Below the pieces are notes generated by a model, which was not told the DNA's origin, made no database searches, and saw only the letters and a list, made by a program, of their open reading frames with translations. Both the position numbers and the translations under genes were made by a program. A DNA stretch of 64,000 nucleotides from Halalkalibacter suaedae (GTDB taxonomy: Bacteria; Bacillota; Bacilli; Bacillales; Bacillaceae_D), in NCBI RefSeq assembly GCF_017939705.1, contig NZ_JAGKSQ010000008.1:62001-126000 (forward strand), written 5' to 3'. Within the stretch, counting starts at the first letter, position 1. Every line of letters begins with the position of its first letter. Below are positions 36,525 to 46,003 of the stretch, in pieces.

Positions 36525-36572
36525 AGGGGTGCCACAAACGTCAAATACAGACGTTTGTGGCACCCCTTTTTA
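36525..36572. terminator. Bidirectional terminator between importer operon and selD
   Basis: AGGGGTGCCACAAACGTC pairs perfectly with its complement at 36550-36567, flanked by AAA and TTTTT; it serves both converging transcripts. Confidence 0.9.
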
Positions 36573-36576
36573 ATAA

Positions 36577-37626
36577 TTATTTTACAACGATTGGTTTTTC
36601 ACCTTTTTCAAGTACTGTTCCAATAATCGTCGCTTGTTTGCCGGCTTGCTCCATGCTCTGAACATAGCTGTTTGCTTCTTCTCTAGTTAGAGCGATCAGC
36701 AATCCACCCGAGGTGATCGCGTCACATAAAATGCTCTTCTCAACATCACTAATACTCGTAGAGAAATCAACTTCGTCTTTTAACCAACGTTCGTTTGCTT
36801 TTGAACCACCAGGGACAATGCCTTTTTCAGCAAGATCACGCGTGCCCTCTAGCATTGGAACATTTGTCATTTGTAATTCGAATGTTACATCACTGCCTTT
36901 AGCCATTTCGAAGCTATGACCGAGTAGACCGAACCCTGTAACATCCGTAACCGCATGTGGATTAAGTCCTTCAAGATGTTCAGCTGCAATATTATTAAGC
37001 TCAGCCATTGTTTCAGTTACAGCCTTTTCCTGAGCTTCTGTAACAGCATCCCGCTTAATGCCAGTCGTTAAAATACCAACACCGATCGGCTTCGTTAACA
37101 CGAGAACATCACCAGGAATGGCACCAACATTTTTAAATATACGATCTGGATGAGCAAGACCTGTAACCGATAGCCCGAATTTAGGCTCTTGGTCGTCGAT
37201 GGAATGCCCACCAACAATAATTGCTCCAGCTTCCTTTGTTTTGTCTGCAGCACCGAGGAGAATATTAGCTAACACTTCCGGTGGCAAAACTGTAATAGGG
37301 AAACCGACGATGTTCATTACCGTTGTCGGCTTACCGCCCATTGCGTAGACATCGCTTAATGCGTTAGCTGCTGCGATTTGTCCAAACATATATGGATCAT
37401 CAACAACAGGTGTAAAATAATCAACTGTCTGAATCATTGCTAAGTCGTCTGTTAATTTATAAGCACCAGCGTCATCAGATGTATCGAGCCCAACGAGTAA
37501 GTTAGGGTCATGTGTTTGTTTAGGTAAATGTCGCAAAACTTGCGACAGGTCTTCTGGACCAATTTTGCATCCTCAACCAGCTTTTGTCGAGAATGAAGTT
37601 AATTTAATGTTATCATGCTTGTCCAT
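36577..37626 (-). CDS. selD: Selenide, water dikinase SelD; a selenoprotein (in-frame UGA)
   Basis: 349 residues. From the ATG at 37626 (AGGAGGTGTCCAA upstream) the protein reads MDKHDNIKLTSFSTKAG, then UGA at 37575-37573 as Sec18, then GCKIGPED: the SelD active-site loop, with Lys21 of the catalytic CK motif. The rest has the PurM-like body (VGLDTSDDAGAYKL, DVYAMGGKP, GHSIDD, TDVTGFGLLGHS). Makes selenophosphate from selenide and ATP. A reading starting after the UGA would miss the catalytic residues. Convergent with the importer operon and divergent from selW. Confidence 0.95.
37529..37575 (-). promoter_or_regulatory. SECIS element of selD
   Basis: 25 nt after the UGA, TGTCGCAA pairs with TTGCGACA (8 bp) over the loop GTT, with G at the first loop position, as bacterial SECIS elements require. 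A smaller GGTC/GACC hairpin lies between. Role inferred from position. Confidence 0.7.
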
Positions 37627-37667
37627 TTGGACACCTCCTACAATCTTTCAATAACTATCTTTATCTT

Positions 37668-37696
37668 TTGCATCCTGTCTTGTATTATCCTACAAT
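37668..37696 (+). promoter_or_regulatory. Sigma-A promoter of the SelW-like gene
   Basis: TTGCAT (37668-37673), 17-bp spacer, TACAAT (37691-37696), 36 bp before the start codon. Confidence 0.65.
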
Positions 37697-37731
37697 AGAG
37701 AGGAAAACAAAGTAAAGGAGTTTGATTTGGA

Positions 37732-37974
37732 ATGGAATATAAATTATCTGTAGAATTTTGCATGATGTGAAACTATGCACCGAAAGCCGTGAGTTTCGCG
37801 GACGATATCTTAGATCATTTTCGTGGCAAAGTCAAAGAGGTTAAGCTAGTCACTAGCTCTGGTGGAGTTTTTGAAGTGACTGTGAATGGAGAAAAGCTCT
37901 ATTCAAAAAAAGAAACCGGAGAATTTCCAGAATCAACAGAAGTGATTGAAAAGATGGAAGCAATGAGCGAGTAA
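37732..37974 (+). CDS. SelW-like (Rdx family) selenoprotein, in-frame UGA
   Basis: 80 residues with UGA at codon 13 (37768-37770). MEYKLSVEFCMMU gives the CxxU redox motif of the Rdx/SelW/SelT thioredoxin-like family in the right place after the first beta strand; then NYAPKAVSFADDILDHFRGK, LVTSSGGVFEVTVNGEKLYS and KKETGEFPES follow the family pattern (G.FEV..NG..L.SK...G.FP). Thought to act in thiol/peroxide redox chemistry. AAAGGAG lies 12 bases upstream. 60 bp upstream of selA with a hairpin between. A GTG inside (37789) would give only a fragment without the motif. Confidence 0.92.
37771..37800 (+). promoter_or_regulatory. SECIS element of the SelW-like gene
   Basis: CGAAA (37781-37785) pairs with TTTCG (37794-37798) over an 8-nt loop beginning G, 10 nt after the UGA. 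Weaker than the selD hairpin. Confidence 0.5.
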
Positions 37975-37975
37975 G

Positions 37976-38000
37976 AAAAAACACCTTTTTGGTGTTTTTT
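37976..38000 (+). terminator. Terminator between SelW-like gene and selA
   Basis: AAAAAACACC pairs with GGTGTTTTTT, loop TTTTT, right after the SelW-like stop. It could end that transcript or limit readthrough into selA. Confidence 0.75.
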
Positions 38001-38033
38001 CTGCGAAAATACCTAGTGAAAGGTGTAGAAACA

Positions 38034-39419
38034 ATGAAACAAATGCTAAGACATCTCCCTGCCATTCATGAGCTTCAGCAGGATCAGCGTTTTGCTAAGC
38101 TAGAAGAAAAATGGTCGAAGGCGAAAGCAACAGAATGGGTACAAGAGGCGGTTGCTGAACTACGTAAGGAATTATTGGAAGAAACGTGGGTACAGTCAAA
38201 CGATATAATTGATTTCGTTGATGAGATTTTCATGCGTGTGTCAGAACGCCTTAGTGAACATTCGATGAAACGTCTTCAACGTGTTATTAATGGCACAGGT
38301 ACAGTATTACATACAAATCTTGGACGAGCTAGACTCGGTGAGCGAGCGACTCTACAAGTGGCACAAACGGCTCAATCATATTCAAACCTAGAATATAACT
38401 TAATTGAAGGCAAGCGTGGTTCAAGGCATGATCTGATTGAAGGCATTGTCAAAGAAATAACTGGTGCAGAAGCAGCGATGGTTGTAAATAATAATGCTGC
38501 AGCTGTTTATTTAATCTTAAAAGCATTAGCGAAGGAAAAAGAGGTTATTGTTTCACGAGGAGAGTTAGTTGAAATTGGTGGCTCGTTTCGTGTCTCGTCG
38601 ATTATGGAAGAAAGCGGAGCACACCTTATTGAGGTTGGAACAACAAATAAGACCCATCAATCAGATTATGAGCAAGCGATTAACGAAAACACAGCAATGA
38701 TTATGAAAGTCCATACAAGCAATTTTAAGATTATTGGCTTTACTAAAGAAATTCCAGCAAGTGAGTTAAAGCACGTAACCGAACAACATAAGGTAATCTT
38801 ATACGAAGACTTAGGTAGTGGGGCAATCTATGACCTGCGTCAGGATGGCATCGGCAATGAACCAACTGTCTCTGAGGCATTAATGCATGCAGACATTGTT
38901 TCCTTTAGTGGCGACAAATTACTCGGTGGACCTCAAGTTGGTATGATTGCAGGAAAAAAGGATCTAATTGATAAATTAAAAAAGCATCAGCTTGCACGTG
39001 TACTAAGAGTTGATAAGATGACCTTGGCTGCACTTGAGGCAACGCTGAGTGAGTACCGGGATTTAGATAAGGCTAAAACGACAATCCCAACATTAAAGGC
39101 GATACTATTAACGAAGGAAGAGGTTAGAGCAAGGATCGCATTATTTAAGCCAAAGATCCCAGCAAGCTTTCTTTCTGAGATTATTGATGGAACATCACAA
39201 GTTGGTGGTGGCACGATGCCAGAGGTGGAACTAGATACTTGCTTGTTAAAATTAAACCATCAGTCAATAAAGTCACATGAAATCCAGGAACAGTTACGTA
39301 AGGGGAGTCCCGCAGTCGTTGGACGAATCCAAGAAGATGCATTATTATTTGATTTTAGAACAATTGATGAAGCCGAGTTCGCTGATCTAGAGGCTCGTTT
39401 ACAAGAATTTGCAAACTAG
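38034..39419 (+). CDS. selA: L-seryl-tRNA(Sec) selenium transferase
   Basis: 461 residues, PLP-dependent. N-terminal helical tRNA-binding domain (MKQMLRHLPAIHELQ), then RVINGTGTVLHTNLGRARL, NNNAAAVYLILKAL and the PLP-lysine motif VSFSGDKLLGGPQVG. Converts Ser-tRNA-Sec to Sec-tRNA-Sec using selenophosphate from SelD; works as a decamer. ATG at 38034 after GAAAGGTG; earlier in-frame starts fall in the hairpin. A thioesterase gene follows 17 bp later. Confidence 0.96.
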   Translation: MKQMLRHLPAIHELQQDQRFAKLEEKWSKAKATEWVQEAVAELRKELLEETWVQSNDIIDFVDEIFMRVSERLSEHSMKRLQRVINGTGTVLHTNLGRARLGERATLQVAQTAQSYSNLEYNLIEGKRGSRHDLIEGIVKEITGAEAAMVVNNNAAAVYLILKALAKEKEVIVSRGELVEIGGSFRVSSIMEESGAHLIEVGTTNKTHQSDYEQAINENTAMIMKVHTSNFKIIGFTKEIPASELKHVTEQHKVILYEDLGSGAIYDLRQDGIGNEPTVSEALMHADIVSFSGDKLLGGPQVGMIAGKKDLIDKLKKHQLARVLRVDKMTLAALEATLSEYRDLDKAKTTIPTLKAILLTKEEVRARIALFKPKIPASFLSEIIDGTSQVGGGTMPEVELDTCLLKLNHQSIKSHEIQEQLRKGSPAVVGRIQEDALLFDFRTIDEAEFADLEARLQEFAN

Positions 39420-39436
39420 TAGAGAAGAGTGATGAT

Positions 39437-39952
39437 ATGCAAGGAAAGAAAGCATCTGAGTCAAGAACAGAATTAACTGATCTTGTATTGCCACCTGACA
39501 CGAATTTTCTCGGGACGATATTTGGTGGAAATGTCATGGCCTATGTCGATAAAGTCGCAAGTATTTGTGCAATGAGACATGCAAGAGCAATGGTTGTTAC
39601 TGCGTCAAGTGATAGCCTTGATTTCATCGCACCGATTCGTGCTGGTGAGGCTATTTGTTTAGTTGGATATGTGACGTATACACGAACAACTTCAATGGAA
39701 GTCTATGTTAAGGTTGAAGCCGAGAACTTAGTGACAGGAGATCGCCGCTTAACAGCAACATCGTATTTGACGTTTGTTGCCCTTGATGATGACGGCAAGC
39801 CAACACCTGTTCCGCCAGTGATTCCTGAGACAGAGGAAGAAATATGGCAACACACGGGAGCCGAGGAACGACATATGCAAAGGCAGAAGCGTCGTGATAT
39901 TCGTAAAGAGAGACAAAAAGCTGAGGATAGCAAACAGGAAACGGAGGAATAA
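39437..39952 (+). CDS. Acyl-CoA thioesterase (hotdog fold, YkhA-like)
   Basis: 171 residues. LTDLVLPPDTNFLGTIFGGN, VMAYVDKVASICAMRHA and SLDFIAPIRAGEAICLVGYV match the BACH/YciA-type cytosolic acyl-CoA hydrolases; the C-terminus is a charged tail (RQKRRDIRKERQK). It is 17 bp after selA with AGAAGAG upstream and may be cotranscribed, though no role in selenium use is known. Confidence 0.9.
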   Translation: MQGKKASESRTELTDLVLPPDTNFLGTIFGGNVMAYVDKVASICAMRHARAMVVTASSDSLDFIAPIRAGEAICLVGYVTYTRTTSMEVYVKVEAENLVTGDRRLTATSYLTFVALDDDGKPTPVPPVIPETEEEIWQHTGAEERHMQRQKRRDIRKERQKAEDSKQETEE

Positions 39953-39978
39953 CCCCGTTCCCTGTTTCCATTTAATAT

Positions 39979-40122
39979 TTATCCACGTCCACCATGTGCT
40001 TGATTGACATGATTTCGTTGTTTTACTTTTTTTGACCCACTTAAAGGCTCTGGTTGTCCAGATGTGTGTTGGCCTTTTGGTGAATTACGACGCTGGTCCT
40101 TATACGTATTATGCTCTGTCAT
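39979..40122 (-). CDS. sspP: Small acid-soluble spore protein P
   Basis: 47 residues; the stretch [20 protein letters not shown] followed by VKQRNH matches B. subtilis SspP/CotL ([18 protein letters not shown]). Minor SASP of the spore core, made in the forespore. Starts at the ATG at 40122, after GGGGGATCACG; follows sspO on the same strand, upstream of and divergent from acnA, as in B. subtilis. Confidence 0.9.
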   Translation of the reverse strand: MTEHNTYKDQRRNSPKGQHTSGQPEPLSGSKKVKQRNHVNQAHGGRG

Positions 40123-40149
40123 GATCGTGATCCCCCTTGTATAGTGGTT

Positions 40150-40311
40150 TTATTGACGTTTTTTGGTTTTCTTGTTATTTTGGCGCTGCATTTCTGTTAA
40201 CGGTTCACCAGCAGCCTCTTCCATAAATCCGCTGTTAATTCCAGCACTTTTAGCTTGTGCATTTGAGTCAGTCATATGTGTTACCTCATGGTTTGATTTC
40301 TTTTTAGCCAA
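40150..40311 (-). CDS. sspO: Small acid-soluble spore protein O
   Basis: 53 residues from a TTG at 40311 (GGAGGTGAGG upstream): MAKKKSNHEVTHM...EPLTEMQRQNNKKTKKRQ. The N-terminal KKKSNH and C-terminal LTE.QRQNNKK match SspO/CotK. Forespore-expressed spore-core protein. First gene of the sspO-sspP unit. Confidence 0.88.
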   Translation of the reverse strand: MAKKKSNHEVTHMTDSNAQAKSAGINSGFMEEAAGEPLTEMQRQNNKKTKKRQ

Positions 40312-40590
40312 TGTCCTCACCTCCGAATCTTATTTTTTGTGTTCATCAGAAAGTTATACAAGAGGATCGTTGGAAAAATGAAGACTTTTTATGTCAAGTG
40401 AAAACGCTTTTAAGTAGTTTAGAAAAATTTTAAAAAAGACATTTATTCTTTTGTAAAGTTTTGATATCCTTAAATAGGACTAAATGCACGTTTTGTTAAG
40501 CGCTTTAATTTTAAAAATTGCCTGAAGTCCGTATTTTAGACAATACGTAGAGATTGCGGTATGATAGTTTTGCGAAGGAGGGGCATACAT

Positions 40591-43302
40591 ATGTCGAAAA
40601 GTAATGATGTATTTAAGGCACGTTCATCCTTTACTTTGGATGGAAAGACAATTAACTATTATTCTTTAAAAGCTCTAGAAGAGGCAGGAATTGGGAACGT
40701 TTCAGCCCTACCTTATTCAGTAAGAGTTTTGCTTGAATCTGTTTTACGTCAGTATGACGGATATGTAATTAAAAAAGAGCATGTTGAAAATTTAGCAAAA
40801 TGGGGAACTGATGAGTTAAAAGACATTGATGTTCCGTTTAAGCCGTCTCGTGTTATCCTTCAAGATTTCACAGGGGTTCCGGCGGTTGTTGATCTTGCTT
40901 CTCTAAGAAAAGCAATGGCTGATTTAGGTGGAGACCCAGATCAAATCAACCCGGAAATTCCGGTTGATCTTGTTATTGACCACTCGGTTCAAGTTGATAA
41001 AGCTGGAACTGATGACTCATTAGAGCACAATATGTTCCTTGAATTCAAACGAAATCAAGAGCGTTATGAGTTCTTAAGCTGGGCTAAAAAAGCATTTGAT
41101 AACTATAATGCTGTTCCACCTGCAACAGGTATCGTTCACCAAGTTAACTTGGAGTACATTGCAAATGTTGTTCATGCTGTTGAGCAAGATGGTGAAACCG
41201 TTGCATTCCCAGATACGCTTGTTGGTACTGACTCACATACTACGATGATCAATGGTATTGGTGTACTTGGTTGGGGTGTTGGTGGTATTGAAGCTGAAGC
41301 TGGTATGCTTGGACAACCTTCATACTTCCCAGTTCCAGATGTAATTGGTGTGAAATTAATTGGTTCACTTCCAAGTGGAACGACTGCAACGGATGTTGCC
41401 TTGAAGGTAACTCAAGTCCTTCGTGAGAAGAAGGTAGTTGGGAAATTTGTTGAATTCTTCGGTCCTGGTTTAGCTGAAATGCCTTTAGCTGACCGTGCAA
41501 CGATTTCAAACATGGCACCAGAATACGGAGCTACTTGTGGATTCTTCCCTGTTGATGAAGAGGCACTTAACTATCTTCGTTTAACTGGTCGTTCAGAAGA
41601 ACAGATCAAGCTTGTTGAAGCTTATAACAGAGCAAATGGCTTGTTCTACGTTGCTGGTGAAACACCAGATCCAACTTACACAGATGTTGTTGAAATTGAT
41701 CTAAGTGAAATTGAAGCTAATCTTTCAGGTCCTAAGCGTCCACAAGATCTTGTTAAGCTTACTGACATGCAGAAATCTTTCCGTGATGCAGTAGTTGCCC
41801 CACAAGGTACACAAGGTCTAGGGCAAACAGAAGCTGAGTTTGATAAGGAAGTTAAGGTTTCATACAAAGACGGTCGTGAAACAACGATGAAGACAGGGTC
41901 AATTGCAATTGCTGCAATTACTAGCTGTACGAATACGTCTAATCCATACGTAATGCTTGGTGCAGGTCTTGTTGCCAAGAAGGCTGTTGAACGCGGATTA
42001 GAAGTACCTGAATTTGTTAAAACATCACTTGCACCTGGTTCAAAGGTTGTTACAGGCTATCTAACAGATTCTGGACTTCTTCCATACATGGAGAAGCTAG
42101 GATTCAACATCGTTGGTTATGGCTGTACAACTTGTATTGGTAACTCTGGTCCACTTGAAGAAGAAATTGAAGAAGCGATTGCTGAGAATGATTTAACAGT
42201 AACATCTGTTCTTTCAGGTAACCGTAACTTTGAAGGTCGCATTCATCCATTAGTGAAGGCTAATTATCTTGCATCACCACCACTTGTTGTTGCATATGCA
42301 TTAGCAGGAACGGTTGATATTGATCTTCGTAAGGATTCATTTGGAAAAGACAAAGATGGCAAAGAAGTCTACTTTGATGACATTTGGCCAACTGCACAAG
42401 AAATCTCAGATGTTGTTAAAGAAACAGTAACGCCTGAATTATTCCTACGTGAATATAAGGATGTCTTTGATAGCAACGAAAGCTGGAACAAAATTGAAAC
42501 GACGGATGAAGCACTTTACAAGTGGAACGAAGATTCTACGTACATTGCAAATCCTCCGTTCTTTGAAAACTTGTCTCCAGATCCAGAAGATATTAAGCCA
42601 TTATCTTCATTACGTGTTGTCGGTAAATTTGGTGACTCTGTTACAACTGACCATATCTCGCCAGCGGGTGCAATTGGTAAAGATACGCCTGCAGGTAAAT
42701 ACTTGATTTCTAAGGGTGTCGAGCCTAAAGACTTTAACTCATACGGTTCAAGACGTGGAAATCATGATGTAATGATGAGAGGTACATTTGCAAACATTCG
42801 TATCCGCAACCAAATCGCTCCAGGTACAGAAGGTGGATTCACTACTTACTGGCCAACAGGTGAAGTGTTATCGATCTATGATGCTGCGATGAAGTATAAG
42901 GAAGAAGGTACTGGTCTTGCTATCCTAGCTGGGAAAGATTACGGAATGGGAAGCTCACGTGACTGGGCAGCAAAAGGAACAAACCTACTTGGTATTAAGA
43001 CGGTTATCGCTGAGAGCTATGAGCGTATTCACCGTAGTAACCTTGTGCTTATGGGTGTTCTTCCGCTTCAATTTAAAGAAGGCGATAGTGCTGAATCATT
43101 AGGTTTAACAGGGGAAGAGTCATTTGATGTTCAAATTACAAATGATGTCATGCCTCGCGAAATGGTTAAGGTTGTTGCAACTGCCAAAGACGGCAAAGTA
43201 ACTGAATTTGATGTTCTTGTTCGCTTTGACAGTGAAGTTGAAATGGATTACTACCGTCATGGTGGTATCCTACAAATGGTACTACGTAATAAGCTTGCTT
43301 AA
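40591..43302 (+). CDS. acnA: Aconitate hydratase A
   Basis: 903 residues, the length of bacterial AcnA/CitB. [4Fe-4S] ligands: Cys in [10 protein letters not shown] and the CTTCIG pair in [13 protein letters not shown]-terminal swivel domain with [30 protein letters not shown] and [12 protein letters not shown]. Citrate-isocitrate isomerisation; also an RNA-binding protein when apo. ATG 40591 follows AAGGAGGGG; the ATG at 40561 has none. The upstream gap (40312-40590) holds the divergent sspO leader and a CGTATTTTAGACAATACG palindrome that might be regulatory. Confidence 0.97.
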   Translation: MSKSNDVFKARSSFTLDGKTINYYSLKALEEAGIGNVSALPYSVRVLLESVLRQYDGYVIKKEHVENLAKWGTDELKDIDVPFKPSRVILQDFTGVPAVVDLASLRKAMADLGGDPDQINPEIPVDLVIDHSVQVDKAGTDDSLEHNMFLEFKRNQERYEFLSWAKKAFDNYNAVPPATGIVHQVNLEYIANVVHAVEQDGETVAFPDTLVGTDSHTTMINGIGVLGWGVGGIEAEAGMLGQPSYFPVPDVIGVKLIGSLPSGTTATDVALKVTQVLREKKVVGKFVEFFGPGLAEMPLADRATISNMAPEYGATCGFFPVDEEALNYLRLTGRSEEQIKLVEAYNRANGLFYVAGETPDPTYTDVVEIDLSEIEANLSGPKRPQDLVKLTDMQKSFRDAVVAPQGTQGLGQTEAEFDKEVKVSYKDGRETTMKTGSIAIAAITSCTNTSNPYVMLGAGLVAKKAVERGLEVPEFVKTSLAPGSKVVTGYLTDSGLLPYMEKLGFNIVGYGCTTCIGNSGPLEEEIEEAIAENDLTVTSVLSGNRNFEGRIHPLVKANYLASPPLVVAYALAGTVDIDLRKDSFGKDKDGKEVYFDDIWPTAQEISDVVKETVTPELFLREYKDVFDSNESWNKIETTDEALYKWNEDSTYIANPPFFENLSPDPEDIKPLSSLRVVGKFGDSVTTDHISPAGAIGKDTPAGKYLISKGVEPKDFNSYGSRRGNHDVMMRGTFANIRIRNQIAPGTEGGFTTYWPTGEVLSIYDAAMKYKEEGTGLAILAGKDYGMGSSRDWAAKGTNLLGIKTVIAESYERIHRSNLVLMGVLPLQFKEGDSAESLGLTGEESFDVQITNDVMPREMVKVVATAKDGKVTEFDVLVRFDSEVEMDYYRHGGILQMVLRNKLA

Positions 43303-43311
43303 AGATATATG

Positions 43312-43350
43312 AAAAGAGGTCTAAAGGTGAATTCCTTTAGACCTCTTTTT
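43312..43350 (+). terminator. Intrinsic terminator of acnA
   Basis: AAAAGAGGTCTAAAGG pairs with CCTTTAGACCTCTTTT around TGAATT. Confidence 0.9.
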
Positions 43351-43461
43351 AATGCTTAATAAAATTTCACATACTGTATTTAGTTTTTTGAATTACATAA
43401 AAAAAGAAAAAAGATACATCCTAAAAAAGATTAAATCTAAACTTGGAAGGATGAAGAAGAA

Positions 43462-43605
43462 ATGGGAAGACAGAAAAAAGGCAATGCCAACGCCCAAAGA
43501 AATAATAATGCAAAGAAATATGGAAAAGACAATCATCCTGAAACAGAATTCACATCTTTTGCAGAGCGTGAAGCGGAGAAAATGGATCGTAATAATAAAC
43601 AGTAA
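43462..43605 (+). CDS. Small hydrophilic protein, possibly SASP-like
   Basis: 47 residues: MGRQKKGNANAQRNNNAKKY...ETEFTSFAEREAEKMDR. The NAQ repeats and EF.SFAE segment are loosely like gamma-type SASPs, but too short to be sure. GGAAGG lies upstream. Sits between acnA and a DUF421 gene, in an area rich in spore-protein genes. Confidence 0.55.
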   Translation: MGRQKKGNANAQRNNNAKKYGKDNHPETEFTSFAEREAEKMDRNNKQ

Positions 43606-43640
43606 GCTACAACTATAGGGCGAAGAACGGAGGGTCACCA

Positions 43641-44348
43641 TTGTTGGATTTTTGGAATGGTACCGAATCGTTACCTGTTTATGGCTACATGATTCGTGCA
43701 ACTATTGTGTATGTTTACATTTTTCTAATTGTAAAAGTATTAGGACAACGGACAATGACTTCAATTGACCCATTAGATTTTATCTTTGGGGTTGTTATTG
43801 GAGACATTTTAGGAGAACCACTGACTGATGGCGAGCTGCCGCTTGCTGGTCCTGTAGGCGCTGCAGCAATGACGGCAACATTGCATTTGTCTCTTTCGTA
43901 TATTGCCCTTAAAGCACCAAGATTTAGGCGTGTAATTGAAGATGAACCGATTATATTAATGAAGCATGGTGAAATTCTGTACAAAGAGCTTCGTAAGTCT
44001 AAAATAACCTTAGAGGCCTTTTTGATGGACTTGCGTCTGAATAGTGCTAGTGATTTATCAGAGATTGATTATGCGATATTAGAGATGAATGGCCAAATTA
44101 GTGTGATAAAGAAATCGAGCTACGAGAGTGTTACATTAAAAGATATGCAAAAAGATGTTAAATCAAAAGGCTATCCATCGGTCCTTATTGAAGATGGAAA
44201 AATTGTTCATGCTAATGTGAAAAAAGTCGGGACAATTGATTGGCTGAGAGGCGAGATTCAGAAACAAGGCTTTGCTAATCCTGAAGAAATCTTTTTAATG
44301 ACAGCGGATGAATCTGGACAAACGTTCATTAGTCCTAAAAAGGATTAA
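43641..44348 (+). CDS. DUF421 membrane protein (YetF/YrbG-like)
   Basis: 235 residues: three membrane helices (to ~90; VKVLGQRTMTSIDPLDFIFG) and a cytoplasmic DUF421/DUF3290-type domain with RPxI-like EDEPIILMKHG and ITLEAFLMDLR. Several spore-forming bacilli carry many paralogues; YetF-type proteins are linked to spore germination or coat stability but not well defined. TTG start 43641 after GGAGGG. Confidence 0.85.
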   Translation: MLDFWNGTESLPVYGYMIRATIVYVYIFLIVKVLGQRTMTSIDPLDFIFGVVIGDILGEPLTDGELPLAGPVGAAAMTATLHLSLSYIALKAPRFRRVIEDEPIILMKHGEILYKELRKSKITLEAFLMDLRLNSASDLSEIDYAILEMNGQISVIKKSSYESVTLKDMQKDVKSKGYPSVLIEDGKIVHANVKKVGTIDWLRGEIQKQGFANPEEIFLMTADESGQTFISPKKD

Positions 44349-44413
44349 ATAAAAGGTATAAAAACACATCATTTGTATCAGAATGGCTAAAAAGATACAT
44401 AAGGAGTGTTTCT

Positions 44414-44542
44414 GTGCGTAAAGTTAAGAAATTGTCTTTTGAAGAGCTAGTCAGGGAAAATAAAGAAAAATTAATGAACGATCCAGATGCTTTAGATCGA
44501 ATTGAAGAGAGATGGGAAAAACGTAGAGCTGCGGTTAAATAA
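44414..44542 (+). CDS. FbpB-like small basic protein
   Basis: 42 residues, MRKVKKLSFEELVRENKEKL...RIEERWEKRRAAVK, closely following the B. subtilis FbpB pattern (MRK..K..FE.LV.ENK..L...IE.R.E.R). FbpB works with the small RNA FsrA in iron sparing. GTG start after AAGGAG. No Fur box is obvious, so iron control is only implied. Confidence 0.75.
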   Translation: MRKVKKLSFEELVRENKEKLMNDPDALDRIEERWEKRRAAVK

Positions 44543-44607
44543 TGGAATTGGATGATGTCGAATAGTTTTTTTGCTTTGAGGTAACCTATTCTTGAGGAGG
44601 GGTTATA

Positions 44608-44754
44608 ATGAAAAGCAACAGTACAAAATCAAATTTTGCCCAGTTTCGTCCAGATCACCTTGGGACGCAACCAGTTAAATCCCGTTCAAATAATGGCAAG
44701 AAAATGAATACAAAGAGTAATGAACAACCAGATTATATTCCTCCAAAAGGATAA
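44608..44754 (+). CDS. sspN: Small acid-soluble spore protein N
   Basis: 48 residues, ending in FRPDHLGTQPVKSRSNNGKK then MNTKSNEQPDYIPPKG; matches SspN (NHIGTQPRKAGSNKGKQMNDKS). GAGGAGGGG upstream of the ATG. Minor SASP. In B. subtilis it is likewise near citB. Confidence 0.88.
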   Translation: MKSNSTKSNFAQFRPDHLGTQPVKSRSNNGKKMNTKSNEQPDYIPPKG

Positions 44755-44761
44755 ATCAAGC

Positions 44762-44808
44762 GAAGATCTCTTAAAAGTTAATTTTTAACTTTTGAGAGAT
44801 CTTTTTTG
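44762..44808 (+). terminator. Intrinsic terminator of sspN
   Basis: AAGATCTCTTAAAAGTTA pairs with TAACTTTTGAGAGATCTT, tail TTTTG. Confidence 0.9.
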
Positions 44809-44930
44809 TTGTATAGTTGACGAGCTATTCATAAAATGAAATATATTCATTTTTTTCAAAAAAGCCCTTGTCAGAAAATAGAGATCACGAAATAATGGGA
44901 AGAGTTATGTATTTGTATTAGGGGGAAGCT

Positions 44931-45386
44931 ATGAAAGATCAACGACGCATTTTAACAATTTTGTTTATTCTATATCTTGGAGCATTGTTTTACGTGACAT
45001 TGTTTGCGTGGAATTACGGTGCATCACTTGGACCTGCTGGACCTGGAGGCAGAAACTATAATGTGATTCCTTTTCGCAGTATTTACCGGATTGCAGTCTT
45101 TAGTCCAACGATTGTTGATCCGATCCGAATCCTTATTGGGAATATTGTCATGTTTCTACCTATGGGTTTTTTGATACCAGCCTTACATAAACGTTTCCGT
45201 CGCTTTCTTCTAGTTGTGATCATTGGTGCTTTTGTTTCCCTGTGTATTGAAATGAGTCAATTTATGTTCACCTATCGCGTCTCGAATATTGATGATATCA
45301 TTCTTAATACGTTAGGAACCGCTATTGGTTATCTGATTTTTAGTGTACTGTTATGGCTGAAGAGAAAAGTTCATTTTTTTGTTTGA
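44931..45386 (+). CDS. VanZ-family membrane protein
   Basis: 151 residues with four predicted membrane helices. Conserved NVIPF after the first helix (YNVIPFRSI), GNIVMFLPMGFLIP and EMSQFMFTYRVSNIDDIILN, the VanZ family signature. Function of chromosomal VanZ homologues is unclear (possible teicoplanin or lipopeptide resistance). GGGGGAAGC before ATG. Its last 16 bp overlap the convergent VTT gene. Confidence 0.87.
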   Translation: MKDQRRILTILFILYLGALFYVTLFAWNYGASLGPAGPGGRNYNVIPFRSIYRIAVFSPTIVDPIRILIGNIVMFLPMGFLIPALHKRFRRFLLVVIIGAFVSLCIEMSQFMFTYRVSNIDDIILNTLGTAIGYLIFSVLLWLKRKVHFFV

Positions 45387-46003
45387 TCTCTAACGGTGAA
45401 TGTTTGAAAGAAACGAAATGAAATGTACACTATGACTAGAAAGACAATATAGAATAAGGCAATATAGAAAAGCTCTTTTGGTTCAGTGACAAGTGTATTG
45501 CCAACAACTGCAAATAACAGCATTGACGGTGCTTTACCAATTGTAGAGGCAAGGGAATATTGCAATAAAGACACTCGACTCAATGCAGAATAAATATTAA
45601 CGACAATTGATGGAATGACTGGAATAAGCCTTGTTAAGAAAATAGTCATAAATGCGTTCCGTTCAAAGATCGTAGTTATTTTTGAAAGCTTGTTATAGCG
45701 ATAGAGCCATTTCTTTCCTAAGTCTTGAAAGCCGTACCTAACAAATGCAAACATAATAATTGAAGCAAGTGAAGAGCCAATCCAGGTAATAAGGCCACCA
45801 GTTAATGGACCATAGGCAGCCCCTAACACGCCTCCTATAAGTGGATATGGAATGATTGGGAACAAGGCAAACAATGTAGCAAGTAATGAAGTGATTATGA
45901 TATAGTCTGTTCCTTTTCTAATCCATTCAAGTAATCCTTCACCATATAAATAAATAAGCAGGCCAATCAGTAAATAACCGATAATAACGATAATTTTCTT
46001 CAA
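45371..46003 (-). CDS. VTT/DedA-type membrane protein (TVP38/TMEM64 family)
   Basis: 210 residues, about five membrane helices. FPIIPYPLIGGVLGAAYGPLTG and FMTIFLTRLIPVIPSIVVNI carry the conserved G.YG...G and F..R..P..P motifs of the VTT fold. Relatives scramble or transport lipids. TTG start at 46003 after GGAAGGAAG. Convergent with VanZ, 16-bp overlap of coding ends. Confidence 0.85.
   Translation of the reverse strand: MKKIIVIIGYLLIGLLIYLYGEGLLEWIRKGTDYIIITSLLATLFALFPIIPYPLIGGVLGAAYGPLTGGLITWIGSSLASIIMFAFVRYGFQDLGKKWLYRYNKLSKITTIFERNAFMTIFLTRLIPVIPSIVVNIYSALSRVSLLQYSLASTIGKAPSMLLFAVVGNTLVTEPKELFYIALFYIVFLVIVYISFRFFQTFTVRDQTKK

Noticed and set aside
37789-37974. 61-residue protein from GTG 37789
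   Set aside because: A fragment of the SelW-like gene missing its CxxU motif; the full gene starts at 37732.
43352-43618. 88-residue Lys-rich frame after acnA
   Set aside because: The small protein in another frame from 43462 has a better ribosome binding site and composition.
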